In this document: piece by piece, positions 1 to 9,924 of the stretch
How the letters are laid out: each line of letters opens with the position of its first letter
Numbering within the stretch: the stretch's first letter is position 1
Assembly (NCBI RefSeq): GCF_006491595.2
Contig: NZ_VEVQ02000003.1
Coordinates: 124,001-188,000, forward strand
Source: Flavobacterium jejuense
GTDB taxonomy: Bacteria; Bacteroidota; Bacteroidia; Flavobacteriales; Flavobacteriaceae
Direction of reading: 5' to 3'
Length of the DNA stretch: 64,000 nucleotides
Translations under genes and position numbers: made by a program
The notes under the pieces: model-generated
Told to the model about the DNA's origin: nothing
Database searches by the model: none
What the model saw: the letters and a program-made list of their open reading frames with translations, nothing else

Positions 1-16
1 ATCCATATGTAATAAA

Positions 17-844
17 ATGGTCTTTCAAATAAAATCATACTTTAAATTTCTTCTAAATTCCAAAAATGAACATGGAGTTCATTCTCCTTTTATCTATGAT
101 TTAGTTACCAAATGTTTCCACAACAAAACCAATTACCCTGAATATAGTATTCTAAAAAGCTACAGAAAAACCCTTTTAGAAAATAAAAACACTATCGAAG
201 TAACCGATTTTGGAGCTGGTTCAAGAGTTTTTAAATCAAATACGAGACAAATTTCAAAGATTGCCAAAACAGCTGGGATCTCTCCAAAAAATGCCAAATT
301 ACTTTTTAGAATTGTCACTTATTTTCAACCCAAAAACATTTTAGAAATTGGAACTTCATTAGGACTTGCAACTTCTTCTCTGTCATTAGGCGCTAAAAAT
401 TCAAAAATAACAACTTTAGAAGGTTGTCCAAACACTTTGTCTGTTGCAAAAAATCATCTAAAAAATTCAACAATAAAAACCGAAAACATTGAATTTATAA
501 CTACCGAATTCATACAATACCTTTCAACCTACAACACACAACCTACAACTTACAACTTCATCTACTTCGACGGCAACCATTCTAAAAAAGCAACTTTAGC
601 CTATTTCGAATTACTTTTACCAACCACAAATAACGAAACTGTTTGGATATTCGACGACATTCATTGGTCAAAAGATATGGAAGAAGCATGGGAAATCATT
701 AAAAACCATCCAAAAGTAAAAGTAACTATTGATACTTTTCAATGGGGAATTGTATTTTTTAGACAAGAGCAAATCAAAGAGCATTTCATTATCAACCCAA
801 ATCCGACACTTAGTTCCATACTTTTTAAAAAAATTAGAATCTAA
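17..844 (+). CDS. class I SAM-dependent methyltransferase
   Basis: A 275-residue protein with a Rossmann-type methyltransferase core. The SAM-binding motif I is visible as NILEIGTSLGLATSSLSLG, followed by an acidic strand end (TTLEGCP) and a later FIYFDGNHSK stretch where O-methyltransferases keep their metal or catalytic acid. Substrate cannot be told. The ATG at 17 is the first in frame. A pyrimidine-poor ACCTACAAC-type microrepeat (about 527-557) lies inside the coding region and encodes a Thr/Tyr/Asn-rich loop, so that segment is probably surface exposed. An ABC ATPase gene follows 85 nt downstream on the same strand. Confidence 0.8.
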   Translation: MVFQIKSYFKFLLNSKNEHGVHSPFIYDLVTKCFHNKTNYPEYSILKSYRKTLLENKNTIEVTDFGAGSRVFKSNTRQISKIAKTAGISPKNAKLLFRIVTYFQPKNILEIGTSLGLATSSLSLGAKNSKITTLEGCPNTLSVAKNHLKNSTIKTENIEFITTEFIQYLSTYNTQPTTYNFIYFDGNHSKKATLAYFELLLPTTNNETVWIFDDIHWSKDMEEAWEIIKNHPKVKVTIDTFQWGIVFFRQEQIKEHFIINPNPTLSSILFKKIRI

Positions 845-902
845 CTGTAACAAATTGGTTAGTTTCTCTACTTATGGTTAGTTAAGAATTCAACTTTTCA
901 GA

Positions 903-926
903 ATTCTAAATTCTAAATTCTAAATT
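903..926 (+). repeat. 7-bp tandem repeat (ATTCTAA) before a start codon
   Basis: Three full copies of the heptad ATTCTAA end four bases before the ATG at 930. The same heptad occurs four times at 3004-3031, again just before a start codon. It sits where a ribosome binding site would be. Confidence 0.85.
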
Positions 927-929
927 GAA

Positions 930-1643
930 ATGGCACAACCAATTATTGATATTAAAGGGATTACAAGAGATTTTCCATTAGGAGACGAAATTATTAACGT
1001 TCTAAAAGGGATTGATTTAGTGATTAATAAAGGTGAATATGTAGCCTTAATGGGACCTTCAGGCTCTGGAAAATCTACCTTAATGAATCTTTTAGGTTGT
1101 CTAGACACTCCAACTTCAGGAACTTATATTTTAAATGGAAAAATAGTAAGTCAAATGCATGATGATGAATTGGCCGAAATTCGTAATAAAGAAATTGGTT
1201 TCGTTTTTCAAACCTTCAATTTAATGCCAAGAACTACGGCTCTAGATAATGTAGCTTTACCAATGGTTTATGCTGGTTTTTCAAAATCAGAAAGAAATGA
1301 AAGAGCTACTGAGGTTTTAACTCAAGTAGGTCTTGCTGATAGAATGGATCACAAACCCAACCAACTTTCAGGAGGGCAACGTCAACGTGTAGCTGTTGGT
1401 CGTGCATTGGTAAACAAACCAGCAATCATTCTTGCCGATGAGCCAACTGGAAACTTAGATAGTAAAACATCCGTAGAAATTATGGGACTTTTTAACGAAA
1501 TCCACGCAAATGGAAATACCGTTATTTTAGTAACTCACGAAGAAGACATTGCAGCGTATGCTCACCGAGTGATTCGTCTAAGAGATGGACTCATTGAAAG
1601 CGATACTATGAATACTAATATTCACATCCATGAAAAAATCTAA
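930..1643 (+). CDS. ABC transporter ATP-binding protein, LolD/MacB type
   Basis: A 237-residue ATPase subunit of the MacB/LolD class, which powers extraction of lipoproteins or export of substrates across the inner membrane. Walker A is GPSGSGKST (42-50), the signature is LSGGQ (146-150), Walker B is ILADE (167-171) followed by PTGNLDS, and the switch His is in VTHEED. The length is normal for a stand-alone ATPase. No permease gene is adjacent, so the partner must lie elsewhere. The 3' end overlaps a small membrane-protein ORF by 14 bases, which suggests co-translation. Confidence 0.9.
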   Translation: MAQPIIDIKGITRDFPLGDEIINVLKGIDLVINKGEYVALMGPSGSGKSTLMNLLGCLDTPTSGTYILNGKIVSQMHDDELAEIRNKEIGFVFQTFNLMPRTTALDNVALPMVYAGFSKSERNERATEVLTQVGLADRMDHKPNQLSGGQRQRVAVGRALVNKPAIILADEPTGNLDSKTSVEIMGLFNEIHANGNTVILVTHEEDIAAYAHRVIRLRDGLIESDTMNTNIHIHEKI

Positions 1644-1800
1644 ACTACTACTAGCTTTCGGGATTCTTACTTGTAGCATTTCTCAAATAATTTCTCGCTA
1701 TTTAAACACTGATGACTCGATCAAAGGACTTATAATGGGTTTTGGAATTGGACTTTTAATTATTGGAATACTTCAACTGAAAAGAACTTCAAAAATATAA
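1630..1800 (+). CDS. small membrane protein, unknown function
   Basis: A 56-residue ORF starting at an ATG inside the end of the ABC ATPase gene (14-base overlap, different frame). It begins [18 protein letters not shown] and has a second hydrophobic segment, [17 protein letters not shown], near residues 34-50, with a basic end (LKRTSKI). Two membrane segments are likely. The overlap and the membrane character support a real, co-expressed gene. I do not recognise a family. Confidence 0.6.
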   Translation: MKKSKLLLAFGILTCSISQIISRYLNTDDSIKGLIMGFGIGLLIIGILQLKRTSKI

Positions 1801-1848
1801 TATCGTATTAGAAGCAAATGGCTAGTGTTTTATCGGCTATCCTTATTC

Positions 1849-1913
1849 CTGCTGTACATTCTATTTTTCAAAACCTTGCAGGTTTTAAAAAGATGCCATT
1901 CCCATCAGGGCTA
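1849..1913 (-). repeat. dispersed tagccctgat...agcagg element, copy A
   Basis: On the minus strand this reads tagccctgatgggaatggca, then a hairpin (aaaacctgcaaggtttt), then a closing cagcagg. The same two conserved ends with variable hairpins between them occur at 13639-13696, 18769-18836, 46717-46810, 57224-57291 and, without the hairpin, 61657-61688. It lies in the gap between the small membrane protein and the ATP-grasp gene. Confidence 0.8.
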
Positions 1914-1975
1914 ATGGGCTTTCCATTTTTTCTTTTGTTAGTAAGTCAGTATCTTTGAAACACAAAACAAAATCA

Positions 1976-2836
1976 ATGACAAAAATTGCTTTACTGGCTT
2001 GTGAAAAATTTCCAAATTTAACACCATCTGATCGATTATTAATTCCAGCATTAGCGAAGCATAACATTCAAGCTAAAGCTGAAATATGGGACAATCCTTC
2101 AGTTGATTGGACAACCTATGATTATTTAATTTTCAGAAATACTTGGGATTATTATGAAAAAGAAAAAGAGTTCAATCTTTGGCTAACCCAAATTGAAAAA
2201 TTAGGGATAAAAACACTAAACTCAATAGACACAATCCAACAAAATAAACACAAATTTTATTTAAAGGATTTACAAAAAAATGGGGTAACTATTATTCCAA
2301 CACTTTTTCAAGAAAAAACCAATTCATTAGATTTAAAAGCTATCATTCCTGAACATTGGAAAAAAATTGTTATTAAACCTGCTTTTTCAGCTGGGTCCTA
2401 TTTAACAGAAGTTTTCCAAGCTGATGAAATAGAGAGTATCAACTCAAAGTACCATTCAATCGCAGTTGAAAAAGAACTGTTGATTCAAGAATTCAAACCA
2501 GAAATCACCTCGATAGGGGAAACTTCCTTTATCTTTTTTAATAAACAATTTTCGCATTGTGTCAATAAAAAACCAGCTGCAAACGACTTTAGAATTCAAG
2601 TACAATATGGAGGAAAATATACTTTGATCCAACCATCTAAAGAACTCATTCAACAAGCACAAGAAATAATCAATCTATTTCCAGACAATTTACTTTATGT
2701 AAGAGTTGATGGAATCATAATCAACAATAAAATACATCTCATGGAAGTGGAATGCATCGAACCCGATTTGTATCTTAATTTAGCTCCAACATCTATTGAA
2801 AAATTCACAACTTCAATATTAGAATTAATTAAGTAA
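1976..2836 (+). CDS. ATP-grasp domain protein
   Basis: A 286-residue protein with the layout of glutathione-synthetase-like ATP-grasp ligases. The N-terminal part begins MTKIALLACEKFPNLTPSDR. The central part carries the ATP-binding KIVIKPAFSAGSYLTEVF segment and LLIQEFKPEI. Near the end, VRVDGIIINNKIHLMEVECIEPDLYL supplies the acidic and Asn/Asp metal ligands. Family members join a carboxylate to an amine or thiol with ATP; the substrate here is unknown. A TTG seven codons upstream (1955) is open in frame, but the ATG at 1976 is a more natural start. Confidence 0.75.
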   Translation: MTKIALLACEKFPNLTPSDRLLIPALAKHNIQAKAEIWDNPSVDWTTYDYLIFRNTWDYYEKEKEFNLWLTQIEKLGIKTLNSIDTIQQNKHKFYLKDLQKNGVTIIPTLFQEKTNSLDLKAIIPEHWKKIVIKPAFSAGSYLTEVFQADEIESINSKYHSIAVEKELLIQEFKPEITSIGETSFIFFNKQFSHCVNKKPAANDFRIQVQYGGKYTLIQPSKELIQQAQEIINLFPDNLLYVRVDGIIINNKIHLMEVECIEPDLYLNLAPTSIEKFTTSILELIK

Positions 2837-2843
2837 ATTTGGC

Positions 2844-2999
2844 ATGCAAGAAAACAAAATCTATATCATTACAAGTATTATAGGTATACTTTACCTTATT
2901 TTAAAACTAATAAAGAAAATATATCCTAATAATCTAAACCATAGAAAACAGTTTCAGATCACTAGTCAAAAGAATAAAAAAAAGAACCCTGAAGATTAG
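2844..2999 (+). CDS. small membrane-anchored protein, unknown
   Basis: A 51-residue ORF seven bases after the ATP-grasp stop. It has a single hydrophobic helix near the start (IYIITSIIGILYLILKLI) and a very basic tail ending QKNKKKNPED. The position directly behind the ATP-grasp gene suggests the same transcript. No family recognised. Confidence 0.5.
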   Translation: MQENKIYIITSIIGILYLILKLIKKIYPNNLNHRKQFQITSQKNKKKNPED

Positions 3000-3003
3000 A
3001 ATT

Positions 3004-3031
3004 TTCTAAATTCTAAATTCTAAATTCTAAA
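3004..3031 (+). repeat. 7-bp tandem repeat (TTCTAAA), four copies
   Basis: Four perfect head-to-tail TTCTAAA copies end five bases before the ATG of the adenosyltransferase gene at 3037. This is the same heptad as at 903-926. Confidence 0.85.
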
Positions 3032-3036
3032 CACAC

Positions 3037-3606
3037 ATGAAAGTTTACACAAAAACAGGAGACAAAGGAACGACATCACTTTTTGGAGGCACAAGAGTTC
3101 CAAAACACCACATAAGAATAGAAAGCTACGGAACTGTTGATGAATTAAATTCGCACATCGGTTTAATTCGAGATCAAGAAATCCATAAAGACTACAAAAC
3201 CGTTTTAATAGAAATTCAAGACCGACTATTTACCGTGGGTGCTATTTTAGCTACACCACCAGAAAAAGAAACCCTAAAAAATGGTCAGCCTCGTTTACAA
3301 CAGTTAGGAATTACAGAAAGTGATATTGAATATCTTGAAAAAGAAATCGATAGCATGGAAGAAAGCCTTCCTCCGATGACACATTTTGTTTTACCAGGTG
3401 GACATACAACTGTGTCATATTGTCATATTGCACGATGTGTTTGTCGTAGAGCAGAACGATTAGCTACCCATTTAAATGACATTGAACCCACAGATGAGTT
3501 TGTAATCAAGTACCTAAACCGACTTTCTGACTTCCTTTTTGTACTGGCACGAAAGTTGTCTTACGATCTGAAGGCTGAAGAAGTAAAATGGATACCTAGG
3601 AAGTAG
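3037..3606 (+). CDS. ATP:cob(I)alamin adenosyltransferase, PduO type
   Basis: A 189-residue cytoplasmic enzyme that transfers the adenosyl group of ATP to cob(I)alamin to make coenzyme B12. The N-terminal ATP-binding signature KVYTKTGDKGTTSLFGGTR and the family motif CRRAERLA with the downstream YLNRLSDFLFVLAR helix are both present. The length matches the PduO/MMAB family. A heptad repeat sits directly in front of the start codon. No B12 biosynthesis genes are nearby, so it is likely to serve B12 salvage for a mutase encoded elsewhere. Confidence 0.92.
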   Translation: MKVYTKTGDKGTTSLFGGTRVPKHHIRIESYGTVDELNSHIGLIRDQEIHKDYKTVLIEIQDRLFTVGAILATPPEKETLKNGQPRLQQLGITESDIEYLEKEIDSMEESLPPMTHFVLPGGHTTVSYCHIARCVCRRAERLATHLNDIEPTDEFVIKYLNRLSDFLFVLARKLSYDLKAEEVKWIPRK

Positions 3607-3753
3607 TTTTTAGTATTCAGTCGTCAGTAAACAGTAGATAATTGACGTAATTAAGTAGTTTGTTTAACACCAATTACTAAACACTAGAAATGAAGCACTG
3701 AACACTAAAAAACACACGTTCTTATAAATATTAAAAAATAAATCAAAAAAAAC

Positions 3754-3783
3754 TTGATTTTTTAAGTTAAAAAATTATTTTTG
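3754..3783 (+). promoter_or_regulatory. Bacteroidota-type promoter
   Basis: TTG at 3754-3756, a 19-nt spacer, then TATTTTTG at 3776-3783. This matches the Bacteroidota sigma pattern TTTG/TTG, 17-23 nt, TAnnTTTG. The gene start is 24 nt further on. Confidence 0.75.
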
Positions 3784-3806
3784 CATAAATTTAAATCGAT
3801 AGAAAA

Positions 3807-4028
3807 ATGTATTGGACATTAGAACTAGCATCTTATTTAAGTGATGCTCCTTGGCCTGCTACCAAAGACGAACTTATCGACTACGCAATTAGAACTGGTG
3901 CTCCGCTAGAAGTAGTAGAAAATTTGCAATCGATAGAAGACGAGGGAGAAATCTACGAATCTATGGAAGAAATTTGGCCAGATTATCCAACTGACGAAGA
4001 TTATCTTTGGAACGAGGATGAATATTAA
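3807..4028 (+). CDS. DUF2795 family protein
   Basis: A 73-residue acidic protein beginning MYWTLELASYLSDAPWPATK, with a domain in which a small helical segment chooses residues for Asp/Glu-rich C-terminal ends (EDYLWNEDEY). It matches the DUF2795 family, which is strongly conserved next to secA in Flavobacteriaceae. Function is not known. It has its own promoter (3754-3783) and a terminator (4052-4078), so it is transcribed separately from secA. Confidence 0.75.
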   Translation: MYWTLELASYLSDAPWPATKDELIDYAIRTGAPLEVVENLQSIEDEGEIYESMEEIWPDYPTDEDYLWNEDEY

Positions 4029-4051
4029 AAGATAAAATAACAACATTTAAA

Positions 4052-4078
4052 AAGTCTCTCATTGAGGCTTTTTTTTTG
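4052..4078 (+). terminator. rho-independent terminator
   Basis: Stem AAGTCTC / GAGGCTT (one G-T pair) around TCATT, followed by a run of T. It ends the DUF2795 transcript. Confidence 0.75.
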
Positions 4079-4120
4079 TAAATTTACACACCTATTTTTG
4101 AAAAAAAACAATAAACTATT

Positions 4121-7100
4121 ATGAGTTTACTTAATTCTATACTGAAAGCTTTTGTTGGAGACAAGTCTGAAAAGGACGTAAAAGCCATACAACCACTTGT
4201 CAACAAAGTAAAAACTTTTGAAGCTGCTTTAACCTCTTTATCACATGATCAATTAAGAGCTAAAACAGTCGAATTCAAAGAAAAAATAAAAACAGCTCGG
4301 GCTGAAAAAGATAGTAAAATTGAAGCTTTAAAATTAGAAGCTGAAAATACTGTTGATATAGATGCAAGAGAAGATATTTATGTTGAAATTGATACTCTTG
4401 AAAAAGAAGCCTATGATATTTCGGAAAATATATTGAATGAGTTATTACCAGAAGCTTTTGCAGTTCTAAAAGAAACAGCTAAACGTTTTAAAGACAATAC
4501 AACTATTTCTGTATCAGCTTCAGCAAAAGATAGAGAATTATCAGCGACAAAACCTTATATTACCATAGAAGGTGAAACCGCAAATTGGGCAAACTCATGG
4601 GATGCTGCTGGAAAAGCAATCACTTGGGATATGATTCACTATGATGTACAGTTAATTGGTGGAGTTGTTTTACATCAAGGTAAAATTGCTGAGATGCAAA
4701 CAGGTGAGGGAAAAACATTGGTAGCTACATTACCATTATACCTAAATGCTTTAACTGGAAATGGAGTTCACTTGGTAACTGTTAATGATTATTTGGCAAG
4801 ACGTGATAGTACGTGGAAAGCCCCTTTATTTGAATTTCATGGTTTAACAGTTGATTGTATTGATAATCACCAGCCAAATACTGCTGCTCGTAGAAAAGCC
4901 TACAATGCTGATATCACTTATGGAACAAATAACGAATTTGGTTTCGATTATTTGAGAGATAATATGGCTCATTCACCAGAAGATTTAGTACAAAGAAAAC
5001 ACAATTTTGCTATTGTAGATGAGGTCGATTCTGTTTTAGTTGATGATGCTCGTACACCATTAATTATTTCTGGCCCAGTTCCTCAAGGAGATCGTCATGA
5101 ATTCAATGAATTAAAACCTAAAGTAGACAACTTAGTTTCTTTACAGCGTAAATTAGCCACAGAATGTCTTACAGAAGCTAAAAGATTAATTAAAGAAGGA
5201 AATACAAAAGAAGGTGGTTTTCAATTACTTCGTTCTTACAGAGCAATTCCTAGAAATAAGGCTTTAATTAAATTCTTATCTGAAGAAGGAATTAAACAAT
5301 TACTGCAAAAGACAGAAAATCAATACATGGCAGATAACAATCGTGAAATGCCTAAAGTAGATGAAGCCTTATATTTTGTTATAGAAGAAAAAAACAATCA
5401 AGTTGAATTATCTGATAATGGAATAAAATTTCTTTCTCAAGACACTGATGAAAGTTTCTTCGTATTACCAGATATTGGTACAGAAATTGCCAAAATTGAA
5501 AAATTAAATTTATCAACAGAAGAAGAGGCTGAAAAAAGAGAAGATTTGTACAAAGATTTTTCTATAAAATCAGAACGTATTCATACTTTGACTCAATTAT
5601 TGAAAGCTTATACTTTATTTGAAAAAGATACAGAATATGTAATCATGGATAATAAAGTAATGATTGTAGATGAGCAAACGGGTCGTATTATGGATGGTCG
5701 TCGCTATTCAGATGGTTTACACCAAGCAATCGAAGCAAAAGAAAATGTAAAAATTGAAGCTGCTACTCAAACTTTTGCTACTGTAACCTTACAGAATTAT
5801 TTCCGTATGTACAATAAACTAGCAGGTATGACCGGTACTGCTGTTACAGAAGCAGGTGAGTTTTGGGAAATCTATAAATTAGATGTTGTTGAAATTCCAA
5901 CAAACCGTCCTATTGCAAGAAAAGATAAAGAAGATTTAATATATAGAACAGTTCGTGAAAAATTCAATGCTGTTATTGAAGATGTTGTTGGATTATCACA
6001 AGCTGGTCGTCCTGTGTTAATTGGTACAACCTCTGTCGAAATTTCCGAATTATTAAGTCGAATGTTAAAAATTAGAAACATTCCTCATAATGTCTTAAAT
6101 GCAAAAATGCATAAAAGCGAAGCAGAAATTGTAGCTGAAGCTGGAAAACCAGGAGTGGTAACTATAGCAACGAACATGGCTGGTCGTGGAACCGACATTA
6201 AATTATCTGATGAAGTTAAAAAAGCAGGTGGTTTAGCAATTGTAGGCACAGAACGTCATGATTCACGTCGTGTTGACCGTCAGTTACGTGGTCGTGCTGG
6301 TCGTCAAGGAGATGTAGGTAGTTCGCAATTCTATGTGTCTCTTGAAGATAACTTAATGCGTTTATTTGGATCTGAAAGAGTAGCCAAAGTAATGGATAGA
6401 ATGGGCTTAAAAGAAGGAGAAGTAATCCAACATTCGATGATGACAAAATCTATCGAAAGAGCTCAGAAAAAAGTAGAAGAAAATAACTTTGGTGTTCGTA
6501 AACGTTTATTAGAATATGATGACGTAATGAATGCACAACGTGAGGTAGTTTACAAACGTCGTCGTCATGCCTTACAAGGTGAACGTTTAAAAGTAGATAT
6601 TGCAAATATGATGTATGATACTTGTGAAGTCATCGTACAACAAAATAAAGGAGCTGGTGATTTTAAAAATTACGAATTTGAATTGATTCGCTATTTTTCA
6701 ATAAGTTCGCCAATAACTGCAGCCGATTTCTCAAAGTTACAAGAACGCGATATCATTAGTACTACTTACAAAGCTGTATTAGAACATTATAATGAAAAAT
6801 CAAGTAGAAATACAAAAGAAGCGTTCCCAATTATTAAAAATGTTTACGAAAACAATAACGGTCAATATGAAAGAATTGTTGTTCCTTTTACAGATGGAAT
6901 AAAGTCCTTAAATATTGTTACGAATTTAGAAAAAGCGTATACTACTGAAGCTAAATCTTTAATTACCGATTTTGAAAAAAATGTTTCCCTTGCTATAATT
7001 GATGAAGCTTGGAAAAAACATTTACGCAAAATGGATGAATTAAAACAGTCTGTTCAATTAGCAGTACACGAACAAAAAGATCCTTTACTTATTTATAAAT

Positions 7101-7477
7101 TTGAAGCTTTCAATTTATTCAAAAGAATGATGGATGAAGTGAATAAAGAAGTAATTTCATTCTTATTCAAGGCAGATTTACCTTCTCAAAATGAGAATGC
7201 TATTAGTGAAGCGAAAGAAGTAAGAAGAAAAGAAAATTATACAGAAACTAAAGAAGAAGTTTTAAATAGCGACGAGTTGGCTTCAAGAAACAGAGAAGCG
7301 GGTCAACAAACACAAAATCGTCCGCAAGTTACAGAAACTATTGTGCGAGAAACTCCAAAAATTAATCGTAATGATACTGTTACTATTAAACATGTGATGA
7401 GTGGAAAAACAGAAACGATGAAATTTAAAAAAGCAGAAAGTTTAATCGCTTCTGGTGAGTGGGTTTTAGCGCAGTAA
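4121..7477 (+). CDS. secA: preprotein translocase ATPase SecA
   Basis: SecA drives secretory proteins through SecYEG with ATP. The protein is 1118 residues, the long form typical of Bacteroidota. Walker A is MQTGEGKT (192-199), the DEAD-like box is [16 protein letters not shown] (around 300), and NMAGRGTDI (around 685) and [12 protein letters not shown] mark the second motor domain. The long insert between the DEVD motif and the [10 protein letters not shown] segment is normal for this phylum. The C-terminal tail ends [17 protein letters not shown] and has no Cys-type zinc motif. A TATTTTTG box at 4093-4100 lies 21 nt before the ATG. The terminator at 7503-7535 shows it is monocistronic. Confidence 0.98.
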   Translation: MSLLNSILKAFVGDKSEKDVKAIQPLVNKVKTFEAALTSLSHDQLRAKTVEFKEKIKTARAEKDSKIEALKLEAENTVDIDAREDIYVEIDTLEKEAYDISENILNELLPEAFAVLKETAKRFKDNTTISVSASAKDRELSATKPYITIEGETANWANSWDAAGKAITWDMIHYDVQLIGGVVLHQGKIAEMQTGEGKTLVATLPLYLNALTGNGVHLVTVNDYLARRDSTWKAPLFEFHGLTVDCIDNHQPNTAARRKAYNADITYGTNNEFGFDYLRDNMAHSPEDLVQRKHNFAIVDEVDSVLVDDARTPLIISGPVPQGDRHEFNELKPKVDNLVSLQRKLATECLTEAKRLIKEGNTKEGGFQLLRSYRAIPRNKALIKFLSEEGIKQLLQKTENQYMADNNREMPKVDEALYFVIEEKNNQVELSDNGIKFLSQDTDESFFVLPDIGTEIAKIEKLNLSTEEEAEKREDLYKDFSIKSERIHTLTQLLKAYTLFEKDTEYVIMDNKVMIVDEQTGRIMDGRRYSDGLHQAIEAKENVKIEAATQTFATVTLQNYFRMYNKLAGMTGTAVTEAGEFWEIYKLDVVEIPTNRPIARKDKEDLIYRTVREKFNAVIEDVVGLSQAGRPVLIGTTSVEISELLSRMLKIRNIPHNVLNAKMHKSEAEIVAEAGKPGVVTIATNMAGRGTDIKLSDEVKKAGGLAIVGTERHDSRRVDRQLRGRAGRQGDVGSSQFYVSLEDNLMRLFGSERVAKVMDRMGLKEGEVIQHSMMTKSIERAQKKVEENNFGVRKRLLEYDDVMNAQREVVYKRRRHALQGERLKVDIANMMYDTCEVIVQQNKGAGDFKNYEFELIRYFSISSPITAADFSKLQERDIISTTYKAVLEHYNEKSSRNTKEAFPIIKNVYENNNGQYERIVVPFTDGIKSLNIVTNLEKAYTTEAKSLITDFEKNVSLAIIDEAWKKHLRKMDELKQSVQLAVHEQKDPLLIYKFEAFNLFKRMMDEVNKEVISFLFKADLPSQNENAISEAKEVRRKENYTETKEEVLNSDELASRNREAGQQTQNRPQVTETIVRETPKINRNDTVTIKHVMSGKTETMKFKKAESLIASGEWVLAQ

Positions 7478-7502
7478 TTCTTTAAAACTTAGTTAAAATA
7501 CA

Positions 7503-7535
7503 TCCTCAACTCTAGTAAGAGTTGAGGATTTTTTT
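7503..7535 (+). terminator. rho-independent terminator of secA
   Basis: A perfect 10-bp stem TCCTCAACTC / GAGTTGAGGA around TAGTAA, followed by TTTTTTT. Confidence 0.9.
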
Positions 7536-7557
7536 ATCTTTGAGAAAATCATAAAAT

Positions 7558-8130
7558 ATGAAAATCAAAATAGCATTCTTAAGTATATTCTTTATTTGTA
7601 CACTTTCTAGCATTGCACAAGATATTAAAAGTTTAAAAACAGAAGCTTTAAAATATCATAAAGCAAATGCTTCTATGGATTATGACGCTATTTTTGCAAC
7701 TACTTATCCTAAAGTTTTTGAAATCATTCCAAAAGAATCCATGAAAGAAATGTTCAAACAAATGATGGATAATGAACAATTTTCAATTCAATTAGTAGAA
7801 ATTGAACCACAATTTACTTTTGGTGAAATTAAAAAAATTGGCAATCAAAAATTTTGCTTAATCAACCAAAACAATCTTATGTTGATGAAATTCAAAACTC
7901 CAATGGAAGATGCTGAAGCCATGATAGAAATATTTAAAAAATCTATGGATGCTGAAAAAGTGGCTTTTAATAAAGCAAATAATGAATTTAAAATTGAGCA
8001 TCGATCAACCTTTATAGGAGTTTCTGATGAATTAACTCAAAACAAATGGAAGTTTCTAAACAAAGACAAAGAAAATCAACTTTTTAATATGATTTTTGAT
8101 GAAAACATAAAAACAGCATTAGGTTTATAA
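7558..8130 (+). CDS. secreted protein of unknown function
   Basis: A 190-residue protein with a clear signal peptide (MKIKIAFLSIFFICTLSSIAQ, cleavage after SSIA). The mature part is rich in Lys and Met and has no motif I recognise. It is followed by another unknown gene after one base, so the two probably form an operon. It sits between secA and a terminator, away from any obvious pathway. Confidence 0.65.
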   Translation: MKIKIAFLSIFFICTLSSIAQDIKSLKTEALKYHKANASMDYDAIFATTYPKVFEIIPKESMKEMFKQMMDNEQFSIQLVEIEPQFTFGEIKKIGNQKFCLINQNNLMLMKFKTPMEDAEAMIEIFKKSMDAEKVAFNKANNEFKIEHRSTFIGVSDELTQNKWKFLNKDKENQLFNMIFDENIKTALGL

Positions 8131-8131
8131 T

Positions 8132-8530
8132 ATGACAAACGAAATAACATATTCCACATTTTTCAAAACGGTTCAAGAAAGTATTTCAAATGGAACTTTT
8201 GCCAAATTAACATTAGCAAAAACCATTGGAAAACCAGAACTACAAAATATTTATATAAAACTTCTTCTAGAAGAAAATATTCTAAAATGTACTTTTACAA
8301 AAAAAATATATGATGGTGAAAAACACGAAGTAGTATCTATTCATGAAATAGAAAACTTAGAAGCTGAGTTAACACCCTACTTTACCAATCCCTTTTTCTC
8401 TGCTTTACTATTTACAACTGAAGCAGATATTACTATGAAAATCAATAAGAAAAAAGTAGCTAGTATTATAGAACAACCACCAACATTTAAAAATGCGGAT
8501 ATTGTTTTAGTAAATTACTTAAATCAATAA
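8132..8530 (+). CDS. hypothetical cytoplasmic protein
   Basis: A 132-residue protein without signal peptide or membrane segment, starting one base after the stop of the secreted-protein gene. Charged alternating segments (LKCTFTKKIYDGEKHEVVS) suggest a mixed alpha/beta fold. No family recognised. The transcript ends at the hairpin 8532-8557. Confidence 0.6.
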   Translation: MTNEITYSTFFKTVQESISNGTFAKLTLAKTIGKPELQNIYIKLLLEENILKCTFTKKIYDGEKHEVVSIHEIENLEAELTPYFTNPFFSALLFTTEADITMKINKKKVASIIEQPPTFKNADIVLVNYLNQ

Positions 8531-8531
8531 A

Positions 8532-8557
8532 AAAGTCCAACGAGTTGGACTTTTTTA
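8532..8557. terminator. bidirectional terminator
   Basis: AAAAGTCCAAC / GTTGGACTTTT around GA, with A-run on one side and T-run on the other. It lies between convergent genes and can serve both. Confidence 0.85.
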
Positions 8558-8578
8558 TTGATTTGTATTATTTTATTT

Positions 8579-9421
8579 TTAAAAGACTCTTACTAAATTG
8601 AATCCAAAGAAAATATCACCTTCGCTCCAATCACCAAAAGCATTTCCTAAATAACCAGTTTCATTCATCGCTTGCGCATTAGTAAAATGCAATTGAAATA
8701 CGTGTCCACCAGTTTCAATATCAACCCCTAAAGACAAAGGATTTCTTGCTAAAGAACTTGAAGCTGTATTCAAATGAGCTGCATAATCCATCGTTATAGC
8801 CACTCTGTTTGAAATTTTATATCTTCCACCAGCTCCTATAGCAAACTGACTATTGTCTTGATCATCATTTACCACATAATTTTCATGAAAATACGTTGGT
8901 GCTAGTTCTAATGACAATTTTTCAGAAAACTTTCTAGAAACTAATAATTGAGTAGTATAATTTAATCTATTCTCAAAAGTTAATTTTGGCAACAAATCCT
9001 TATCTAATTCTGTATTGACTACAATACTACTAAACCCAACGATTGTAACTGGAAAGCCATTATCTTGTTGAGGCATTAATCTATACTTAACGGCACCCTC
9101 ATATGATTTTTGAAATCCACTTCTTGAAGCATGAACCGTTAGCCAGTCTGTCAAACCATATAAAAATTTTATCTGAGTATTAGCATCGTCTAAACCAAAA
9201 AAAGTGTCTATTCCATTTTTAATAGACCCAAAACGATGAGAAACAATAAAATAAAAATCCCCTTTTGAGGCCAACTTAGTAGATTCTAAATTAACAATTT
9301 TCAATGATTTAAAAGCTGAAGTTACATTGGTTTGGGTAGAATCTGTATCAATTTCAGAAAACAAATCATCTTGAGAATACAGACAAAAAGGTAATAAAAA
9401 AGCGAATAATATTTTTTTCAT
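8579..9421 (-). CDS. DUF5777 family outer-membrane beta-barrel protein
   Basis: A 280-residue protein with a short signal peptide (MKKILFAFLLPFCLYSQ) and an aromatic-alternating pattern typical of a barrel, ending in a terminal Phe (NLVRVF). The family signature region KGDFYFIVSHRFGSI and GLTDWLTVHASRSG matches DUF5777. In Flavobacteria these barrels are usually found with cytochromes and YceI proteins, as here. It is in an operon with the OB-fold protein gene upstream. Function unknown, probably an envelope component of a redox system. Confidence 0.75.
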   Translation of the reverse strand: MKKILFAFLLPFCLYSQDDLFSEIDTDSTQTNVTSAFKSLKIVNLESTKLASKGDFYFIVSHRFGSIKNGIDTFFGLDDANTQIKFLYGLTDWLTVHASRSGFQKSYEGAVKYRLMPQQDNGFPVTIVGFSSIVVNTELDKDLLPKLTFENRLNYTTQLLVSRKFSEKLSLELAPTYFHENYVVNDDQDNSQFAIGAGGRYKISNRVAITMDYAAHLNTASSSLARNPLSLGVDIETGGHVFQLHFTNAQAMNETGYLGNAFGDWSEGDIFFGFNLVRVF

Positions 9422-9442
9422 AGGTAATTTTTAAAAAGCAAA

Positions 9443-9841
9443 TTATTTAATTAGTGTTACTTGGTCCATTTTAAATTCTTCTAAAAGTTCATCATAACCA
9501 ATAAACCTCCCTTTTATAGTAATCAATTGATTTTCTTTTATTTTAGCATCTATTTCATCTTTAAAAGTAGCAGACAAAACATTATCTATAATAATAGTAC
9601 TTGAAGGAATATCAATAGCTGTTACATTTCCTGATACATCTATTGTTTTATCAAGATATTTTGCATTAGCAGTATTTTCATCTGATTTAAAGTCATTAGT
9701 CAAAGCTTCCACTTTTATAGAAAAACTAGCCTCTTCTGAACTAATATCTCTATGACTTTTATAGAGATAATTATATCCAAAAACAGCTATAGTAATTACT
9801 ATAACTATAATAAAAATCCATTTATTTTTTTTCATATTCAT
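9443..9841 (-). CDS. OB-fold (tRNA_anti-like) membrane-anchored protein
   Basis: About 132 residues: one N-terminal membrane helix (WIFIIVIVITIAVFGYNYLY) and an extracytoplasmic OB-like domain with the typical KYLDKTIDVSGNVTAID and LITIKGRFIGYDELLEEF segments of the tRNA_anti-like family. The open frame extends to a TTG at 9856, but a TATTTTTG promoter box on the minus strand (9854-9861) overlaps it, so the ATG at 9841 (or 9835) is the likely start. It precedes the DUF5777 gene in one operon and is divergent from the cytochrome gene. Confidence 0.7.
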   Translation of the reverse strand: MNMKKNKWIFIIVIVITIAVFGYNYLYKSHRDISSEEASFSIKVEALTNDFKSDENTANAKYLDKTIDVSGNVTAIDIPSSTIIIDNVLSATFKDEIDAKIKENQLITIKGRFIGYDELLEEFKMDQVTLIK

Positions 9842-9924
9842 TGTTGTTTTCAACAAAAATAGAATAAAATTTTTATCTGTATCATAAAAAAACTATTTTT
9901 ACTACGATAAATTTCAAAAAAGCT

